From Rhodococcus sp. RD6.2 (lineage in GTDB: Bacteria > Actinomycetota > Actinomycetes > Mycobacteriales > Mycobacteriaceae): 64,000 nucleotides of DNA. The position numbers and the translations under genes are program-made. The notes under the pieces are model-generated. The model was given only the letters and a program-made list of their open reading frames with translations. It was not told the origin of the DNA and searched no databases. The DNA lies in the NCBI RefSeq assembly GCF_001040705.1, contig NZ_CVQP01000007.1, positions 614,422-678,421 on the forward strand, in the 5' to 3' direction. Positions 18,086 to 27,461 of the stretch are shown in pieces (the first letter of the stretch is position 1; each line of letters opens with the position of its first letter).

Positions 18086-18979
18086 ATGACCGCCACCGTC
18101 GACATCGACTCCGGCCGCACCCGGATCACGATGGACGCCCGCCCGCTCACCTGCAGCCTCGGTGCCGAGGTGCACGGAGTGGACCTCGCCGAGGTCAGCC
18201 GCGACGACGACCGCTTCGCCGAACTGAAGGCGCTGCTGCTCGAGCACAAGGTCCTCTTCTTCCGTGACCAGGGCATGAGCCGTGCCGAGCACGTGACGCT
18301 CGCGGAACGGTTCGGTCCGCTCGAGGACCACCCCGTCCTCGGCAGCGACCCCGAACATCCCGGCCTGGTCCGGATCTACAAGGACCTCGACAGCCCGCGC
18401 GAGGCGTTCGAGAACTCATACCACTGCGATGCGACCTGGCGGGAGAACCCTCCGATGGGATCCGTGCTGCGGTGCGTCGAGGGTCCCGAGGTCGGGGGCG
18501 ACACGATCTGGGTCAACATGGCCTTGGCCTACGAGCGGTTGCCCGAGCAGGTCAAGGAACGGATCGACGGACTGCGGGCACGTCACAGCATCGAGTCGTC
18601 CTTCGGTGCGCGGCTGCCGATGGAGAAGCGACTCGAACTCAGGGATCGCTTCCCGGACGCCGAGCATCCGGTGGTCCGTACCCACCCCGAGACCGGCGAG
18701 AAGGTCCTGTTCGTCAACAGCTTCACGACGCACCTGACGAACTTTCACACCGACGACAACATCCGGTGCGGCATCGACTACGCGCCAGGGGCTGGAGAGT
18801 TGCTGCGGTACCTGCAGAGCCAGGCGACCATCCCCGAGTACCAGGTGCGCTGGCACTGGACGCGCAACAGCGTCGCGATCTGGGACAACCGCTCGACCCA
18901 GCACTACGCCGTACAGGACTACTGGCCCGCGGTCCGAAAGATGGAGCGCGCAGGCATCGTCGGCGACCGCCCCTTCTGA
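18086..18979 (+). CDS. TauD/TfdA family Fe(II)/2-oxoglutarate dioxygenase
   Basis: A 297-residue dioxygenase. The iron ligands are His113 and Asp115 in YHCDATW and distal His273 in STQHYAVQDY; the 2-oxoglutarate-binding Arg is in the following VRKMERAGIVG segment. Family members hydroxylate carbon next to a heteroatom, releasing sulfite, phenol or similar leaving groups from sulfonates, phenoxy acids or alkyl sulfates. Which substrate applies here is unknown. Placement between qor and a BKACE gene suggests it performs the opening oxidation of the pathway. Confidence 0.88.
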   Translation: MTATVDIDSGRTRITMDARPLTCSLGAEVHGVDLAEVSRDDDRFAELKALLLEHKVLFFRDQGMSRAEHVTLAERFGPLEDHPVLGSDPEHPGLVRIYKDLDSPREAFENSYHCDATWRENPPMGSVLRCVEGPEVGGDTIWVNMALAYERLPEQVKERIDGLRARHSIESSFGARLPMEKRLELRDRFPDAEHPVVRTHPETGEKVLFVNSFTTHLTNFHTDDNIRCGIDYAPGAGELLRYLQSQATIPEYQVRWHWTRNSVAIWDNRSTQHYAVQDYWPAVRKMERAGIVGDRPF

Positions 18980-19029
18980 CCGCCCACTACATCCGAAGTC
19001 ACCCAGCTACTCGAAACAGGAGTTCTGCC

Positions 19030-20085
19030 ATGCATTTCCACGACGACGCATTCTTCCCGGAGAACCAGGACAAGCTGGTCATCACCGTCGCCCCGTACGG
19101 CCCGGAGTGGGCGGTCGAGGACTTCCCCGAGGATCTGCCGCTGACAATGGACGAGCACGTCCAGCAGGCGGTGGACTGCTTCGAGGCAGGCGCGACCGTG
19201 CTGCACATCCACGTCCGCGAGGAGGACGGCAAGGGCTCCAAGCGCCTGTCGAAGTTCAACGAGCTCCTCGGCCGCCTCCGCGAGGCCGTGCCGGAGATGA
19301 TCCTGCAGGTCGGTGGCTCGATCTCGTTCGCGCCGGAAGGCGACGGCGCGGACGCGAAGTGGCTGCCGGACAACGTCCGGCACATGCTCGCCGAGCTGGA
19401 TCCGAAGCCGGACCAGGTCACCATCGCGATCAACACCAGCCAGATGAACATCATGGAGCTGATGACGCCCGGCGACATCAAGGGCACCTCCCTGGAGAAC
19501 GCCGACCTCGCTCACACCTACCGCGAGATGACCGTGCCCGCGGGTCCGGAGTGGGTCGAGGAGCACCTGCGTCGCCTGCAGGCCGCCGGTATCCAGCCGC
19601 ACTTCCAGCTGTCGTCGATCCCGCAGCTCGAAACGGTGGAGCGGCTGATCCGTCGTGGTGTTTACACCGGCCCGCTGAACCTGACCTGGGTGGCGATCGG
19701 TGGCGGCTTCGACGGCCCGAACCCGTACAACATGATGCAGTTCGTCAATCGGGTGCCGGACGGCGCCTGCCTGACCCTCGAAACCCTGATGCGCAGTGTG
19801 CTGCCGGTGAACACGATGGCCATCGCGATGGGTCTGCACCCGCGGTGCGGCAACGAGGACAACCTGTGGGCGCCGAGCGGCGAGGTCAAGATCACCTCGG
19901 CCGAGCAGGTCCGTCAGTTGGTGCGCGTGGCCAAGGAGCTCGGCCGTGAGGTGGCGACGGCGAAGGAGGCCCGCGACATCTACAAGATCGGCACCACCTA
20001 CAAGGATGCCGACGAGACCCTGGCCCAGCTCGGTTACGCGCCGAACCGTCAGCCCGGTCAGGTCGGCTTCACCCAGCACGCCTGA
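19030..20085 (+). CDS. BKACE (DUF849) beta-keto acid cleavage enzyme
   Basis: A 351-residue BKACE-family protein, related to 3-keto-5-aminohexanoate cleavage enzyme and dehydrocarnitine cleavage enzyme. The zinc-binding motif is His59-Ile-His61 in LHIHVREED; MGLHPRCGNEDNLW near residue 260 is the conserved late motif. The family transfers the acyl part of a beta-keto acid to acetyl-CoA, giving acetoacetate and a new acyl-CoA. That fits the CoA transferase genes downstream, which can handle acetoacetate. ATG at 19030 with ACAGGAG upstream. The R group of the substrate cannot be deduced. Confidence 0.88.
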   Translation: MHFHDDAFFPENQDKLVITVAPYGPEWAVEDFPEDLPLTMDEHVQQAVDCFEAGATVLHIHVREEDGKGSKRLSKFNELLGRLREAVPEMILQVGGSISFAPEGDGADAKWLPDNVRHMLAELDPKPDQVTIAINTSQMNIMELMTPGDIKGTSLENADLAHTYREMTVPAGPEWVEEHLRRLQAAGIQPHFQLSSIPQLETVERLIRRGVYTGPLNLTWVAIGGGFDGPNPYNMMQFVNRVPDGACLTLETLMRSVLPVNTMAIAMGLHPRCGNEDNLWAPSGEVKITSAEQVRQLVRVAKELGREVATAKEARDIYKIGTTYKDADETLAQLGYAPNRQPGQVGFTQHA

Positions 20086-20098
20086 GACCTGCCCTTCG

Positions 20099-20148
20099 CG
20101 CCCGTGCGTGGTCTTCATCCCGACCGGGGTGAAGACCACGCACGGGCG
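20099..20148 (+). terminator. Long perfect hairpin inside the catabolic operon
   Basis: 19-bp perfect inverted repeat (20099-20117 with 20130-20148); the 12-nt centre can extend the stem through CCC/GGG. It sits 13 bp after the BKACE stop and 30 bp before the next gene. No T-tract follows. It may be a partial terminator or an RNA-stabilising end that sets lower expression for the downstream CoA genes. Confidence 0.55.
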
Positions 20149-20178
20149 GTGGAACCGCTCGCCACGTTTGGAGAACTG

Positions 20179-20763
20179 ATGACCCGCACCGCAGACCCGA
20201 CCGTCGTGATCGTGCCCGGACTCCGGGACCACGTCGCCGATCACTGGCAGACTCTGCTCGCCGCGAAGCTCGACCGCGTCGCCACCGTTCCGCCGCTCGA
20301 ACACGACAAGCTGAGTCTGCGGGCCCGGGTCGAGGCGCTCGACGCGGTCCTGGCCGACATCGACGGACCGGTCGTCCTCGTCGCGCACAGCGCGGGCGTG
20401 ATGATCACCGTGCACTGGGCGCAGCAGGCGACCCGCCCCGTCCAGGGTGCGCTGCTCGCCACCCCCGCCGACCTGGAACTGCCTCTGCCGGAGGGATATC
20501 CGACGACCGCCGACCTCGATCGCGGCGGCTGGCTTCCGCTCCCGCGACGACGACTGCCGTTCCCGAGCATCGTCGCTGCGAGCAGCAACGACCCGCTCGC
20601 GTCGTACCGCCGCATTGCGGGCCTCGCGGAGGTGTGGGGCAGCCGACTCGTCGACCTCGGCGAGGTGGGACACTTGAATCCCGGCTCCGGATACGGGTAC
20701 TGGCCTCGAGCCGAGGAATTCGTGCGCGAGCTGACCGCGGAGACCGCGGCGGTGTCGTCGTGA
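20179..20763 (+). CDS. RBBP9/YdeN-type alpha/beta hydrolase
   Basis: A 194-residue serine hydrolase of the RBBP9/YdeN group. The N-terminal [18 protein letters not shown], nucleophile region [18 protein letters not shown], acid SSNDPLAS and final His in [14 protein letters not shown] all match that family. Members hydrolyse small esters or thioesters; here it could release or rescue a CoA or ester intermediate. ATG at 20179 with TTGGAGA upstream. Its stop overlaps the scoA GTG start by four bases, which ties it to the CoA-transferase genes. Confidence 0.82.
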   Translation: MTRTADPTVVIVPGLRDHVADHWQTLLAAKLDRVATVPPLEHDKLSLRARVEALDAVLADIDGPVVLVAHSAGVMITVHWAQQATRPVQGALLATPADLELPLPEGYPTTADLDRGGWLPLPRRRLPFPSIVAASSNDPLASYRRIAGLAEVWGSRLVDLGEVGHLNPGSGYGYWPRAEEFVRELTAETAAVSS

Positions 20764-21548
20764 CCCGGGTGTTCGTGTCGGCCACCGACGCCGTCGCCGA
20801 TATCCCCGACGGCGCATCACTCGCCGTCGGCGGATTCGGCCTGTGCGGCATCCCCGACGCCCTGATCGCTGCGCTCGCGGACGGCACCGCAACCGACCTC
20901 GAAGTGGTGTCGAACAACTGCGGAACCGACGGTCACGGTCTAGGACTTCTGCTGGAGAAGAAGAGGATCCGGCGTGTAACCGCATCCTATGTCGGCGAGA
21001 ACCGGGAGTTCGCGCGCCAATACCTGGACGGCGAGCTCGAAGTGGAGCTGTCGCCGCAGGGGACGCTCGCCGAGCGGCTGCGGGCGGGCGGCGCGGGCAT
21101 TCCCGCATTCTTCACGCCGGCGGGAGTCGGAACTCCGGTGTCCGAGGGCGGGTTGCCCTGGCGATACGCGTCCGACGGTTCCGTCGAGGTGGCGTCGCCG
21201 CCGAAGGAGACCCGCGAGTACAGGGGCAGGCGTTACCTGCTCGAGGAGTCGATCACCACCGACTACGCCCTGGTGCACGCGGCGATCGGGGACACCGCGG
21301 GAAATCTGGTGTTCAACCTCGCCGCACGCAACTTCAATCCACTCGCCGCGATGGCGGGCCGGGTGTGCATCGCCCAGGTCGAGACGCTGGTCGAGCCCGG
21401 AGTACTGGATCCGGGAATGGTGCACCTGCCGGGGATTTTCGTGGACCGGGTGGTCTGCACCGGACGGCAGGACAAGCAGATCGAGAAGCGCACCGTGGCG
21501 TCACGCCAAGACGCCGCCCACCGCCAGAGGGACGGAGTTCCCGCATGA
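20760..21548 (+). CDS. scoA: 3-oxoacid CoA-transferase subunit A
   Basis: A 262-residue class I CoA-transferase alpha subunit. The CoA-binding glycine motif [13 protein letters not shown] occurs near residue 25, with later signatures [20 protein letters not shown] and FVDRVVCTG. Together with subunit B it moves CoA between succinate or another acid and a 3-oxoacid such as acetoacetate, the expected co-product of the BKACE upstream. GTG start overlapping the hydrolase stop (GTGA); its own stop overlaps scoB. Confidence 0.92.
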   Translation: MTRVFVSATDAVADIPDGASLAVGGFGLCGIPDALIAALADGTATDLEVVSNNCGTDGHGLGLLLEKKRIRRVTASYVGENREFARQYLDGELEVELSPQGTLAERLRAGGAGIPAFFTPAGVGTPVSEGGLPWRYASDGSVEVASPPKETREYRGRRYLLEESITTDYALVHAAIGDTAGNLVFNLAARNFNPLAAMAGRVCIAQVETLVEPGVLDPGMVHLPGIFVDRVVCTGRQDKQIEKRTVASRQDAAHRQRDGVPA

Positions 21549-22240
21549 CCGCCACGCTCACCGCCGTCACCGGGTGGACCCGCGAGCAGATGGCGGCTCG
21601 CGTCGCCTCCGAGCTGACCGACGGGGACTACGTCAACCTCGGAATCGGTCTTCCCACGTTGATTCCCAACCACCTTCCGTCCGGCCTCGACGTGACTCTG
21701 CACAGTGAGAACGGGATCCTCGGCACCGGGCCGTACCCGGACGAGGACCAGGTGGACGCGGATCTGATCAACGCGGGCAAGGAAACCGTCACGGTCAACG
21801 CAGGCTCCGCGTTCTTCGACTCCGCGCTCTCCTTCGGGATGATCCGCGGCGGGCACATCGACGTCGCCGTGCTCGGCGGCATGCAGGTGTCGGCGTCGGG
21901 GGATCTGGCCAACTGGATGGTGCCCGGCAAGATGGTGAAGGGCATGGGCGGGGCGATGGACCTCGTGCACGGCGCCAAGAAGGTGATCGTCCTGATGGAT
22001 CACACCGACAAGGAGGGGAATTCGAAGATCGTGCATACGTGCACGCTTCCCCTGACCGGGCAGGGTGTCGTCCATCGGATCGTGACCAACCTGGCCGTCA
22101 TCGACGTCACCGCAACGGGGTTGGTGCTGCGGGAGCGCGCTCCCGGTGTGACGGTGGACGAAGCGCTCGCGGCCACCGACGCGCACCTACAGGTGACGTC
22201 ACCGTCTGCCGGCCGCGACGGAGCGGATGCATCGTGCTGA
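21545..22240 (+). CDS. scoB: 3-oxoacid CoA-transferase subunit B
   Basis: A 231-residue CoA-transferase beta subunit. The catalytic glutamate lies in [14 protein letters not shown] (near residue 60), preceded by [13 protein letters not shown], and followed by [20 protein letters not shown] and [15 protein letters not shown]. Together these are the SCOT family hallmarks. The short N-terminal extension before the first motif is normal. ATG start overlaps the scoA stop (ATGA); the next gene starts inside its last codons. Expected partner and function as for scoA. Confidence 0.93.
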   Translation: MTATLTAVTGWTREQMAARVASELTDGDYVNLGIGLPTLIPNHLPSGLDVTLHSENGILGTGPYPDEDQVDADLINAGKETVTVNAGSAFFDSALSFGMIRGGHIDVAVLGGMQVSASGDLANWMVPGKMVKGMGGAMDLVHGAKKVIVLMDHTDKEGNSKIVHTCTLPLTGQGVVHRIVTNLAVIDVTATGLVLRERAPGVTVDEALAATDAHLQVTSPSAGRDGADASC

Positions 22241-23799
22241 ATCTGTGCCTCCTGCTGGAGGATTCCGCCCGACGCCACCCGGATCGGGACGCGCTGGTCC
22301 TCGGCGATGCGAGGATGACGTACGCGGAGCTCGACGCCCGCTCGAATCGGGTCGCCAACCTGCTCGGAGCGCGGGGCGTCGGCCCCGGTGACCGGGTGGC
22401 GATGTCGCTGCCGAATGTGCCCGAGTTTCCGGTCGTCTACTACGGGATCCTCAAGGCAGGCGCCGTCGTCGTCCCACTGAACACCATGCTCAAGGGCCGC
22501 GAGATCGCCTATCACCTGCAGGATTCCGGGGCCTCCGCCTACTTCTGCGCCGAGGGCACCGCCGACCTGCCGATCGGCGAGTACGCGCGCGCCGGTGTCG
22601 CTTCCGCGTCGACGTGCCGCGACCTGTTCGTCGTGTCCGGGGATTCGGACATCGTCGTGAGGGACGGTGAGTCGTCGTTCGAGATGGCGCTCGCCGAGCA
22701 GTCGGCCGAGTACACGTCGGCGTTGACGGGTCCCGACGACACCGCGGTCGTCCTCTACACCAGCGGGACCACGGGCAAGCCCAAGGGTGCCGAGTTGTCG
22801 CACGCCAACATGGTGTTGAACGCGGTGACCGCGAATCGAATCTTCGACAGCAATCCGGTCCGGCGGGACACCGCGCTGGTGACGCTTCCGCTGTTCCATT
22901 CGTTCGGGCAGACGGTCGTGATGAATGCGGGCGTCGCCGTCGGCGCGACACTGGTACTGCTGCCCCGATTCGAGGCAGGCGCCGCCCTGCGGCTCCTGGT
23001 GGACGAGGCGGTCACCGTCTTCGCGGGGGTCCCGACCATGTACTGGGCGCTGCTCGGTGCACTCGACAGCCCGGACTGCACGGTCGACGTCGCGCGTATC
23101 GCCGCCACGATCCGCTGCGCCATCTCCGGTGGCGCGGCTCTTCCCGTGGACATCCTGACCCGGTTCGCCGAACGATTCGGGGTGCAGATCCTCGAGGGCT
23201 ACGGCCTGTCCGAGACCTCGCCGCTGGCCCTGTTCAGCGATCCCGAACGCGATCCACGACCGGGGTCGATCGGGGTGCCGGTGTGGGGGATCCAGGCGAG
23301 GCTCGTCGACGACGACTGGAACACCGTCTCGGGCTCCGACCAGGTCGGGGAGATCGCGCTCCGCGGTCACAACGTGATGAAGGGCTACCTGAACCGACCG
23401 GAGGCGACCGCCGAGGTCGTGCGGGACGGTTGGTTCCGGACCGGCGACCTCGCCCGCCGCGACGACGACGGTTTCTACTACATCGTCGACCGCGCCAAGG
23501 ACCTGATCGTTCGTGGCGGCTTCAACGTGTATCCGCGTGAGGTCGAGGAAGTCCTGATGTCGCACGAGGCGGTGTCGCTCGCCGCCGTGATCGGGGTGCC
23601 GCACCCCAGTCACGGTGAGGAGGTGAAGGCGGTGGTCATCCTCGAACCCGGCTCCGAGATCGACGAGTCCGAACTGATCGCGTGGAGCCGTGACCGGATG
23701 GCCGGCTACAAGTACCCGCGCAGCATCGATTTCGTCGCCGCACTGCCGATGACGGCGACCGGCAAGATCCTCAAACGCGAACTCGCCGCACGAGTCTGA
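22234..23799 (+). CDS. Fatty acid/acyl-CoA ligase (AMP-binding)
   Basis: A 521-residue ANL-superfamily ligase. The P-loop [16 protein letters not shown], the A5 motif YGLSETSP, the hinge region [20 protein letters not shown] and the catalytic Lys in TGKILKREL are all intact. It activates a carboxylic acid as acyl-AMP then acyl-CoA, presumably an initial or intermediate acid of the pathway encoded by the upstream genes. GTG start seven bases before the scoB stop, indicating coupling. Its 3' end overlaps the convergent lysR gene by 29 bp. Confidence 0.9.
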   Translation: MLNLCLLLEDSARRHPDRDALVLGDARMTYAELDARSNRVANLLGARGVGPGDRVAMSLPNVPEFPVVYYGILKAGAVVVPLNTMLKGREIAYHLQDSGASAYFCAEGTADLPIGEYARAGVASASTCRDLFVVSGDSDIVVRDGESSFEMALAEQSAEYTSALTGPDDTAVVLYTSGTTGKPKGAELSHANMVLNAVTANRIFDSNPVRRDTALVTLPLFHSFGQTVVMNAGVAVGATLVLLPRFEAGAALRLLVDEAVTVFAGVPTMYWALLGALDSPDCTVDVARIAATIRCAISGGAALPVDILTRFAERFGVQILEGYGLSETSPLALFSDPERDPRPGSIGVPVWGIQARLVDDDWNTVSGSDQVGEIALRGHNVMKGYLNRPEATAEVVRDGWFRTGDLARRDDDGFYYIVDRAKDLIVRGGFNVYPREVEEVLMSHEAVSLAAVIGVPHPSHGEEVKAVVILEPGSEIDESELIAWSRDRMAGYKYPRSIDFVAALPMTATGKILKRELAARV

Positions 23800-24670
23800 C
23801 GAGGTCGCCTGCGGGGCCCTCCAGTTGGCGGGGCGGGCGCCACACGGCGCGCAGGGTGCGGTCGAGGTCGAGTCCGTCGACCTCGACCACCCTCAGTTCC
23901 CCCGAGGCCACCTGGGTGGACACGGCGAGGGTGCTCAGCACGGCCGGGCCGACTCCGCCCAGAACACTGGTCCGCACGGCGGCGCCGCTTCCCAGTTCGA
24001 GAAGTGGTGCCGCCCTGTTGTATTCGTGCAACGCAAGGTCGAGTGTCGTACGGGTTCCCGATCCGGGTTCGCGGACGACGAGCGGCGTCGCCGCGAGCTC
24101 GGCGATTGTCAGCGGGCGCCGTCTGCGTGCCCACGGGTGACCCGGGTCGACGACCACCACCAACCGGTCGCGCGCAACGGCGATGCTGTGCAGTCCGCGC
24201 GGGACGGTCGGCGATTCGACGAAGCCGACGTCGCAGGAACCCTCGGTGACGTCGTCGAACACCTGGGTCGAGTTGCGTACCTGCAGGTGAAGCGTGACAT
24301 CCGGTGTCATCCGCCGGAACTGTCCGAGCCAGGCGGGCATCAGGTGCTCCGCCACCGTCATGCTCGCGCTGACCGTCAGTTCGGCGGCGCGCTTCTCGCG
24401 CATGCCTGCGGCGACGTCGAGCAGTTGCCTGGCTTCGCCGAGCACGCGCCGGGACCAGTGTGCGAGCACCGTCCCTTCCGGTGTCAATGTCGAACCCGTC
24501 GGTTTGCGCTGGAGTAGTGGAGTGCCCACCTGTGCCTCGAGTCGCTTGATCGCGCGACTGGCGTTGGGCTGTGCCATTCCCGCGACTCGCGCTGCTGCGC
24601 TGAGGCTTCCGTGATCATCCACGCCGACGAGGAGATCCAGAACGTCGAGATCCGGCCACTCGGTGAACAT
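23771..24670 (-). CDS. LysR family regulator (YeiE type)
   Basis: A 299-residue LTTR. The N-terminal winged helix reads GSLSAAARVAGMAQPNASRA with the flanking IKRLEAQVGTPLLQRKPTGS, followed by the PBP-like effector domain. ATG at 24670. It is divergent from the YeiH-family gene 93 bp away; the YeiE/YeiH pairing is common in bacteria, and the regulator probably controls that exporter and itself. The 93-bp gap contains an A/T-rich segment with CATATCAAGACGATATG, a possible LTTR box. Effector unknown. Confidence 0.88.
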   Translation of the reverse strand: MFTEWPDLDVLDLLVGVDDHGSLSAAARVAGMAQPNASRAIKRLEAQVGTPLLQRKPTGSTLTPEGTVLAHWSRRVLGEARQLLDVAAGMREKRAAELTVSASMTVAEHLMPAWLGQFRRMTPDVTLHLQVRNSTQVFDDVTEGSCDVGFVESPTVPRGLHSIAVARDRLVVVVDPGHPWARRRRPLTIAELAATPLVVREPGSGTRTTLDLALHEYNRAAPLLELGSGAAVRTSVLGGVGPAVLSTLAVSTQVASGELRVVEVDGLDLDRTLRAVWRPPRQLEGPAGDLVRLVRRVRV

Positions 24671-24763
24671 GCAGAAAGCATATGCCTCAGCCGATTGACA
24701 TATCAAGACGATATGGGGGCATGGTGAGATGACGGCTACCGGGCGCGCACAGGATGCAGCAGA

Positions 24764-25825
24764 GTGATCGACATGTCCAGTGATGTGCGCACCAAGCCGG
24801 AATCGAGTGCCGATCGGCAGGGTCGACAGACCGCCGAGCGGTCGCGAGCGGTCGGCGTCACGGCGGGTGTCGCGCTGTGCGTCACCGGCGCCGCGATCGC
24901 CATGGGGATCGGCCGGCTCGTCCCCGCCGTCAACCCGATGCTCATCGCGATCGTCGCGGGAGCACTTGTCGCGAACCTCGTCACGGTGCCCGCCTGGATC
25001 AAGCCGGGACTCGACTTCTCCGCCAAGCGACTGCTGCGGGTCGGGGTGGCGCTGCTCGGACTTCAGTTGATGTTCAGTGACGTCATCGGGCTCGGGTGGG
25101 GAGTGATCGCCGTCGTGGTCGCGATCGTCGTGCTCGGCATCACCGGCACCATGTACGTGGGCAAGCTGCTCGGCCTGTCGTGGACACAGCGCATCCTCAT
25201 CGCCTGCGGCTTCTCCATCTGCGGTGCTGCCGCAGTCGCGGCAACGGACGGTGTCGTCTCTGCGAAGGAGGAGGAACTCCTCACCTCGGTCGCTCTGGTC
25301 GTCGTGTTCGGCACCCTGATGATCCCGGCGATCCCGCTGCTGTCGGACGTGCTCGGCCTGAGCGAACGGCAGGCGGGCATGTGGGCCGGCGGCTCGATCC
25401 ACGAGGTCGCGCAGGTCGTCGCGGCAGGCGGCATGATCGGCGGCAGCGCGCTCGCCGTCGCGACGGTGGTCAAGCTCGCTCGCGTCCTGATGCTGGCGCC
25501 GGTGATGGCCTACCTCGGTGCCCGGCAGCGCCGCGCCGCGAAGGGCGGCGACGCGGAAGGCACCCGGCCGCCGCTGGTTCCCGTCTTCGTCCTCGGCTTC
25601 CTCGGCTGCGTGGCGCTGCGCTCCTCCGGACTGCTGCCCGATGAGGCGCTCGACCTGGCCCGGCTCGCCCAGACCGCGCTGCTGACCACCGCGATGTTCG
25701 CCCTCGGCCTCGGTGTCCGGGTGAGCCTCCTGCGGGCGGTCGGACCGCGCCCCTTCGTCCTGGCCGCAGCGTCCACCGTCTGGGTCGCGGGCATCGCACT
25801 GGTGGGCACACTGCTGGTCGCGTGA
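24764..25825 (+). CDS. YeiH family putative sulfate/anion exporter
   Basis: A 353-residue membrane protein with about ten helices. Diagnostic stretches are PGLDFSAKRLLRVGVALLGL near residue 85, the CGFSICGAAAVAATDGVV segment and MWAGGSIHEVAQVVAAGGMI. YeiH (DUF698-type) proteins are annotated as putative sulfate exporters, though the transported ion is poorly documented. GTG at 24764 gives the full length; an ATG three codons later is an alternative. Divergent from the LysR gene; stop overlaps the next gene by four bases. Confidence 0.87.
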   Translation: MIDMSSDVRTKPESSADRQGRQTAERSRAVGVTAGVALCVTGAAIAMGIGRLVPAVNPMLIAIVAGALVANLVTVPAWIKPGLDFSAKRLLRVGVALLGLQLMFSDVIGLGWGVIAVVVAIVVLGITGTMYVGKLLGLSWTQRILIACGFSICGAAAVAATDGVVSAKEEELLTSVALVVVFGTLMIPAIPLLSDVLGLSERQAGMWAGGSIHEVAQVVAAGGMIGGSALAVATVVKLARVLMLAPVMAYLGARQRRAAKGGDAEGTRPPLVPVFVLGFLGCVALRSSGLLPDEALDLARLAQTALLTTAMFALGLGVRVSLLRAVGPRPFVLAAASTVWVAGIALVGTLLVA

Positions 25826-26748
25826 ACCCGACCCCGGACGCCGTCCACGCCACACCTAATGTGACCGGCGTGACTGCGAACCGCGAGACCGTCGAACTGC
25901 GAGGCACCGCCGGCGCGATCGTCGCCGACCGCTGGACCCCGGTGACCGGGTCCGGTGACCGCGGCGCGGTCGTGATGCTGCATGGCGGCGGTCAGACGCG
26001 GCACTCCTGGAATCGGGCCGCCGCCGGAATCGCCGCCGACGGCTGGACCGTCCACACGCTCGATGCCCGCGGCCACGGCGACAGCGACTGGGCGCCGGAC
26101 GGCGACTACCGGATCGGCGGGTTCATCGACGACCTGCTCGCGGTGATCGAGCAACTGGGGGAACCGCCCGTGCTGTTCGGGGCGTCGCTCGGCGGGATGA
26201 CGGGGCTGATCGCGGAGGGTGAGCATCCGGGTTCGGTTCGCGGCCTCGTCCTCGTCGACATCACGCCGAAGGTCGAACCGGAAGGCGTCGAACGGATCAC
26301 CGCGTTCATGAAGGGCAGGCCCGACGGGTTCGCCGATCTCGACGAGGTCGCGGCCGCGGTCGCCGCGTACCAACCGCACCGGACCCGGCCCTCGAACATC
26401 GAGGGGTTGCGCCGCAACCTCCGGGAACGCGAGGACGGCCGACTGTTCTGGCACTGGGATCCCGCGTTCACCGAGCCGCGCGACGACGGCGAGACACCGG
26501 TCGCCCCGCACGCCCGGATGGTCGAGGCGGCGCGGCTCGTCGAGGTTCCGACCCTGCTGGTGCACGGCGGCCGGTCCGACATCGTCAGCGACGACGGCGT
26601 CGCCGAGTTGCTGGAACTGATCCCGCACGCGTCCGCGGTCAACGTCGCGGAAGCGGGGCACATGGTCGCGGGCGACGACAACGCCGTGTTCGTCGCCGAG
26701 GCGGGAGGGTTCCTCGACGCCCTCGGGGCAGCCCACCGCGCAGGGTAG
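25822..26748 (+). CDS. Alpha/beta hydrolase
   Basis: A 308-residue alpha/beta hydrolase with the oxyanion strand VVMLHGGGQTRHSW, nucleophile elbow FGASLGGMTG, acid in HGGRSDIVSDDG and His in AEAGHMVAGDDN. The lid domain contains HWDPAFTEP. It resembles the peroxidase/epoxide-hydrolase-like group; the substrate is unknown. The GTG at 25822 overlaps the YeiH stop, implying cotranscription; a GTG at 25870 (V-T-A-N-R) is a plausible shorter start because the first 15 residues look non-conserved. Confidence 0.82.
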   Translation: MNPTPDAVHATPNVTGVTANRETVELRGTAGAIVADRWTPVTGSGDRGAVVMLHGGGQTRHSWNRAAAGIAADGWTVHTLDARGHGDSDWAPDGDYRIGGFIDDLLAVIEQLGEPPVLFGASLGGMTGLIAEGEHPGSVRGLVLVDITPKVEPEGVERITAFMKGRPDGFADLDEVAAAVAAYQPHRTRPSNIEGLRRNLREREDGRLFWHWDPAFTEPRDDGETPVAPHARMVEAARLVEVPTLLVHGGRSDIVSDDGVAELLELIPHASAVNVAEAGHMVAGDDNAVFVAEAGGFLDALGAAHRAG

Positions 26749-26847
26749 GTGCACCCCTCGGCGCGACGTCACGCGATGATGATGCGCACGACGATGTCGC
26801 GTCGCACCCGCGACGACGAGTCGCGAAGCGAAGAGGAGAAAACGCAC

Positions 26848-27339
26848 ATGGCCTTCGCAGGCAACGTGGACGAACTGGCTCTGCTCCAGACGGTCCGTCT
26901 CAAGGAATCGGTGACGGCACCGGCACTCGCCGCCCAGTTGGGCGTCACGGAGTCGTCCGCGCAGGCCGCGCTGACCGCACTCGTCGAGATGGGTCGCGCC
27001 ACCGACGACGCAGGCGCGGTCTCGTTGACGGACGCGGGGCTCGCGGAGTTGGAGAACCAGCTCGACGCCGAGCGCGTCTCCATCGACGAGTTCCTGTTCG
27101 CCGAGGTTGTCGAGCGGTTCGAGCCGCTCGACGCCGAGTTCGCCGATGCCGAGGGCGACGCCGAGAAGCTCGCCGACCTCGACCGCCGCGCCGAGGGCGT
27201 GTTCGACGACGTCTCCGCCTACGTGCCGCGCCTCGCCCGGTACCAGGAGCTGCTGTCCGGAGCCGTCGACGACCCGGACGCCTACGCCGTGGTGTGGTCC
27301 GAGCTGCGCCAGGAGATCCTCAGCGCCGCCGCCAACTGA
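26848..27339 (+). CDS. Winged-helix (MarR-like) hypothetical protein
   Basis: A 163-residue acidic protein. The first 65 residues form a winged helix (LALLQTVRLKESVTAPALAA then QLGVTESSAQAALTALVEMG), and the rest is a helical, Asp/Glu-rich domain. The start at 26848 is preferred over an in-frame upstream one because AGAGGAG lies nine bases before it and the extension is compositionally odd. No enzyme motif is visible. It may be a small regulator or an accessory wHTH protein. Followed by an excellent terminator. Confidence 0.7.
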   Translation: MAFAGNVDELALLQTVRLKESVTAPALAAQLGVTESSAQAALTALVEMGRATDDAGAVSLTDAGLAELENQLDAERVSIDEFLFAEVVERFEPLDAEFADAEGDAEKLADLDRRAEGVFDDVSAYVPRLARYQELLSGAVDDPDAYAVVWSELRQEILSAAAN

Positions 27340-27349
27340 TCGAAACCAT

Positions 27350-27405
27350 GTGACGCGGCTCACCCCACCCCCTTTCGGGGGTATTGCGGGGGTGAGCCGC
27401 GTCAC
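27350..27405 (+). terminator. Rho-independent terminator with nested hairpin
   Basis: 17-bp perfect stem (27350-27366 with 27389-27405) enclosing a smaller CCCCC/GGGGG hairpin, followed by TACTTTTT. The T-tract is unusually good for a high-GC genome. It ends the YeiH-hydrolase-wHTH unit. Confidence 0.85.
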
Positions 27406-27461
27406 TACTTTTTCTCCCAGCCCCGGCGATCCCGCCGGGCCCAGCTGTGAGAGAAGGACCC

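Noticed and set aside
23771-23799. 29-bp convergent overlap as a sign of a misplaced lysR or ligase stop
   Set aside because: Both C-termini look normal (catalytic Lys region of the ligase ends just before; LysR effector domain is complete), so the overlap is real and similar overlaps occur elsewhere in the window.
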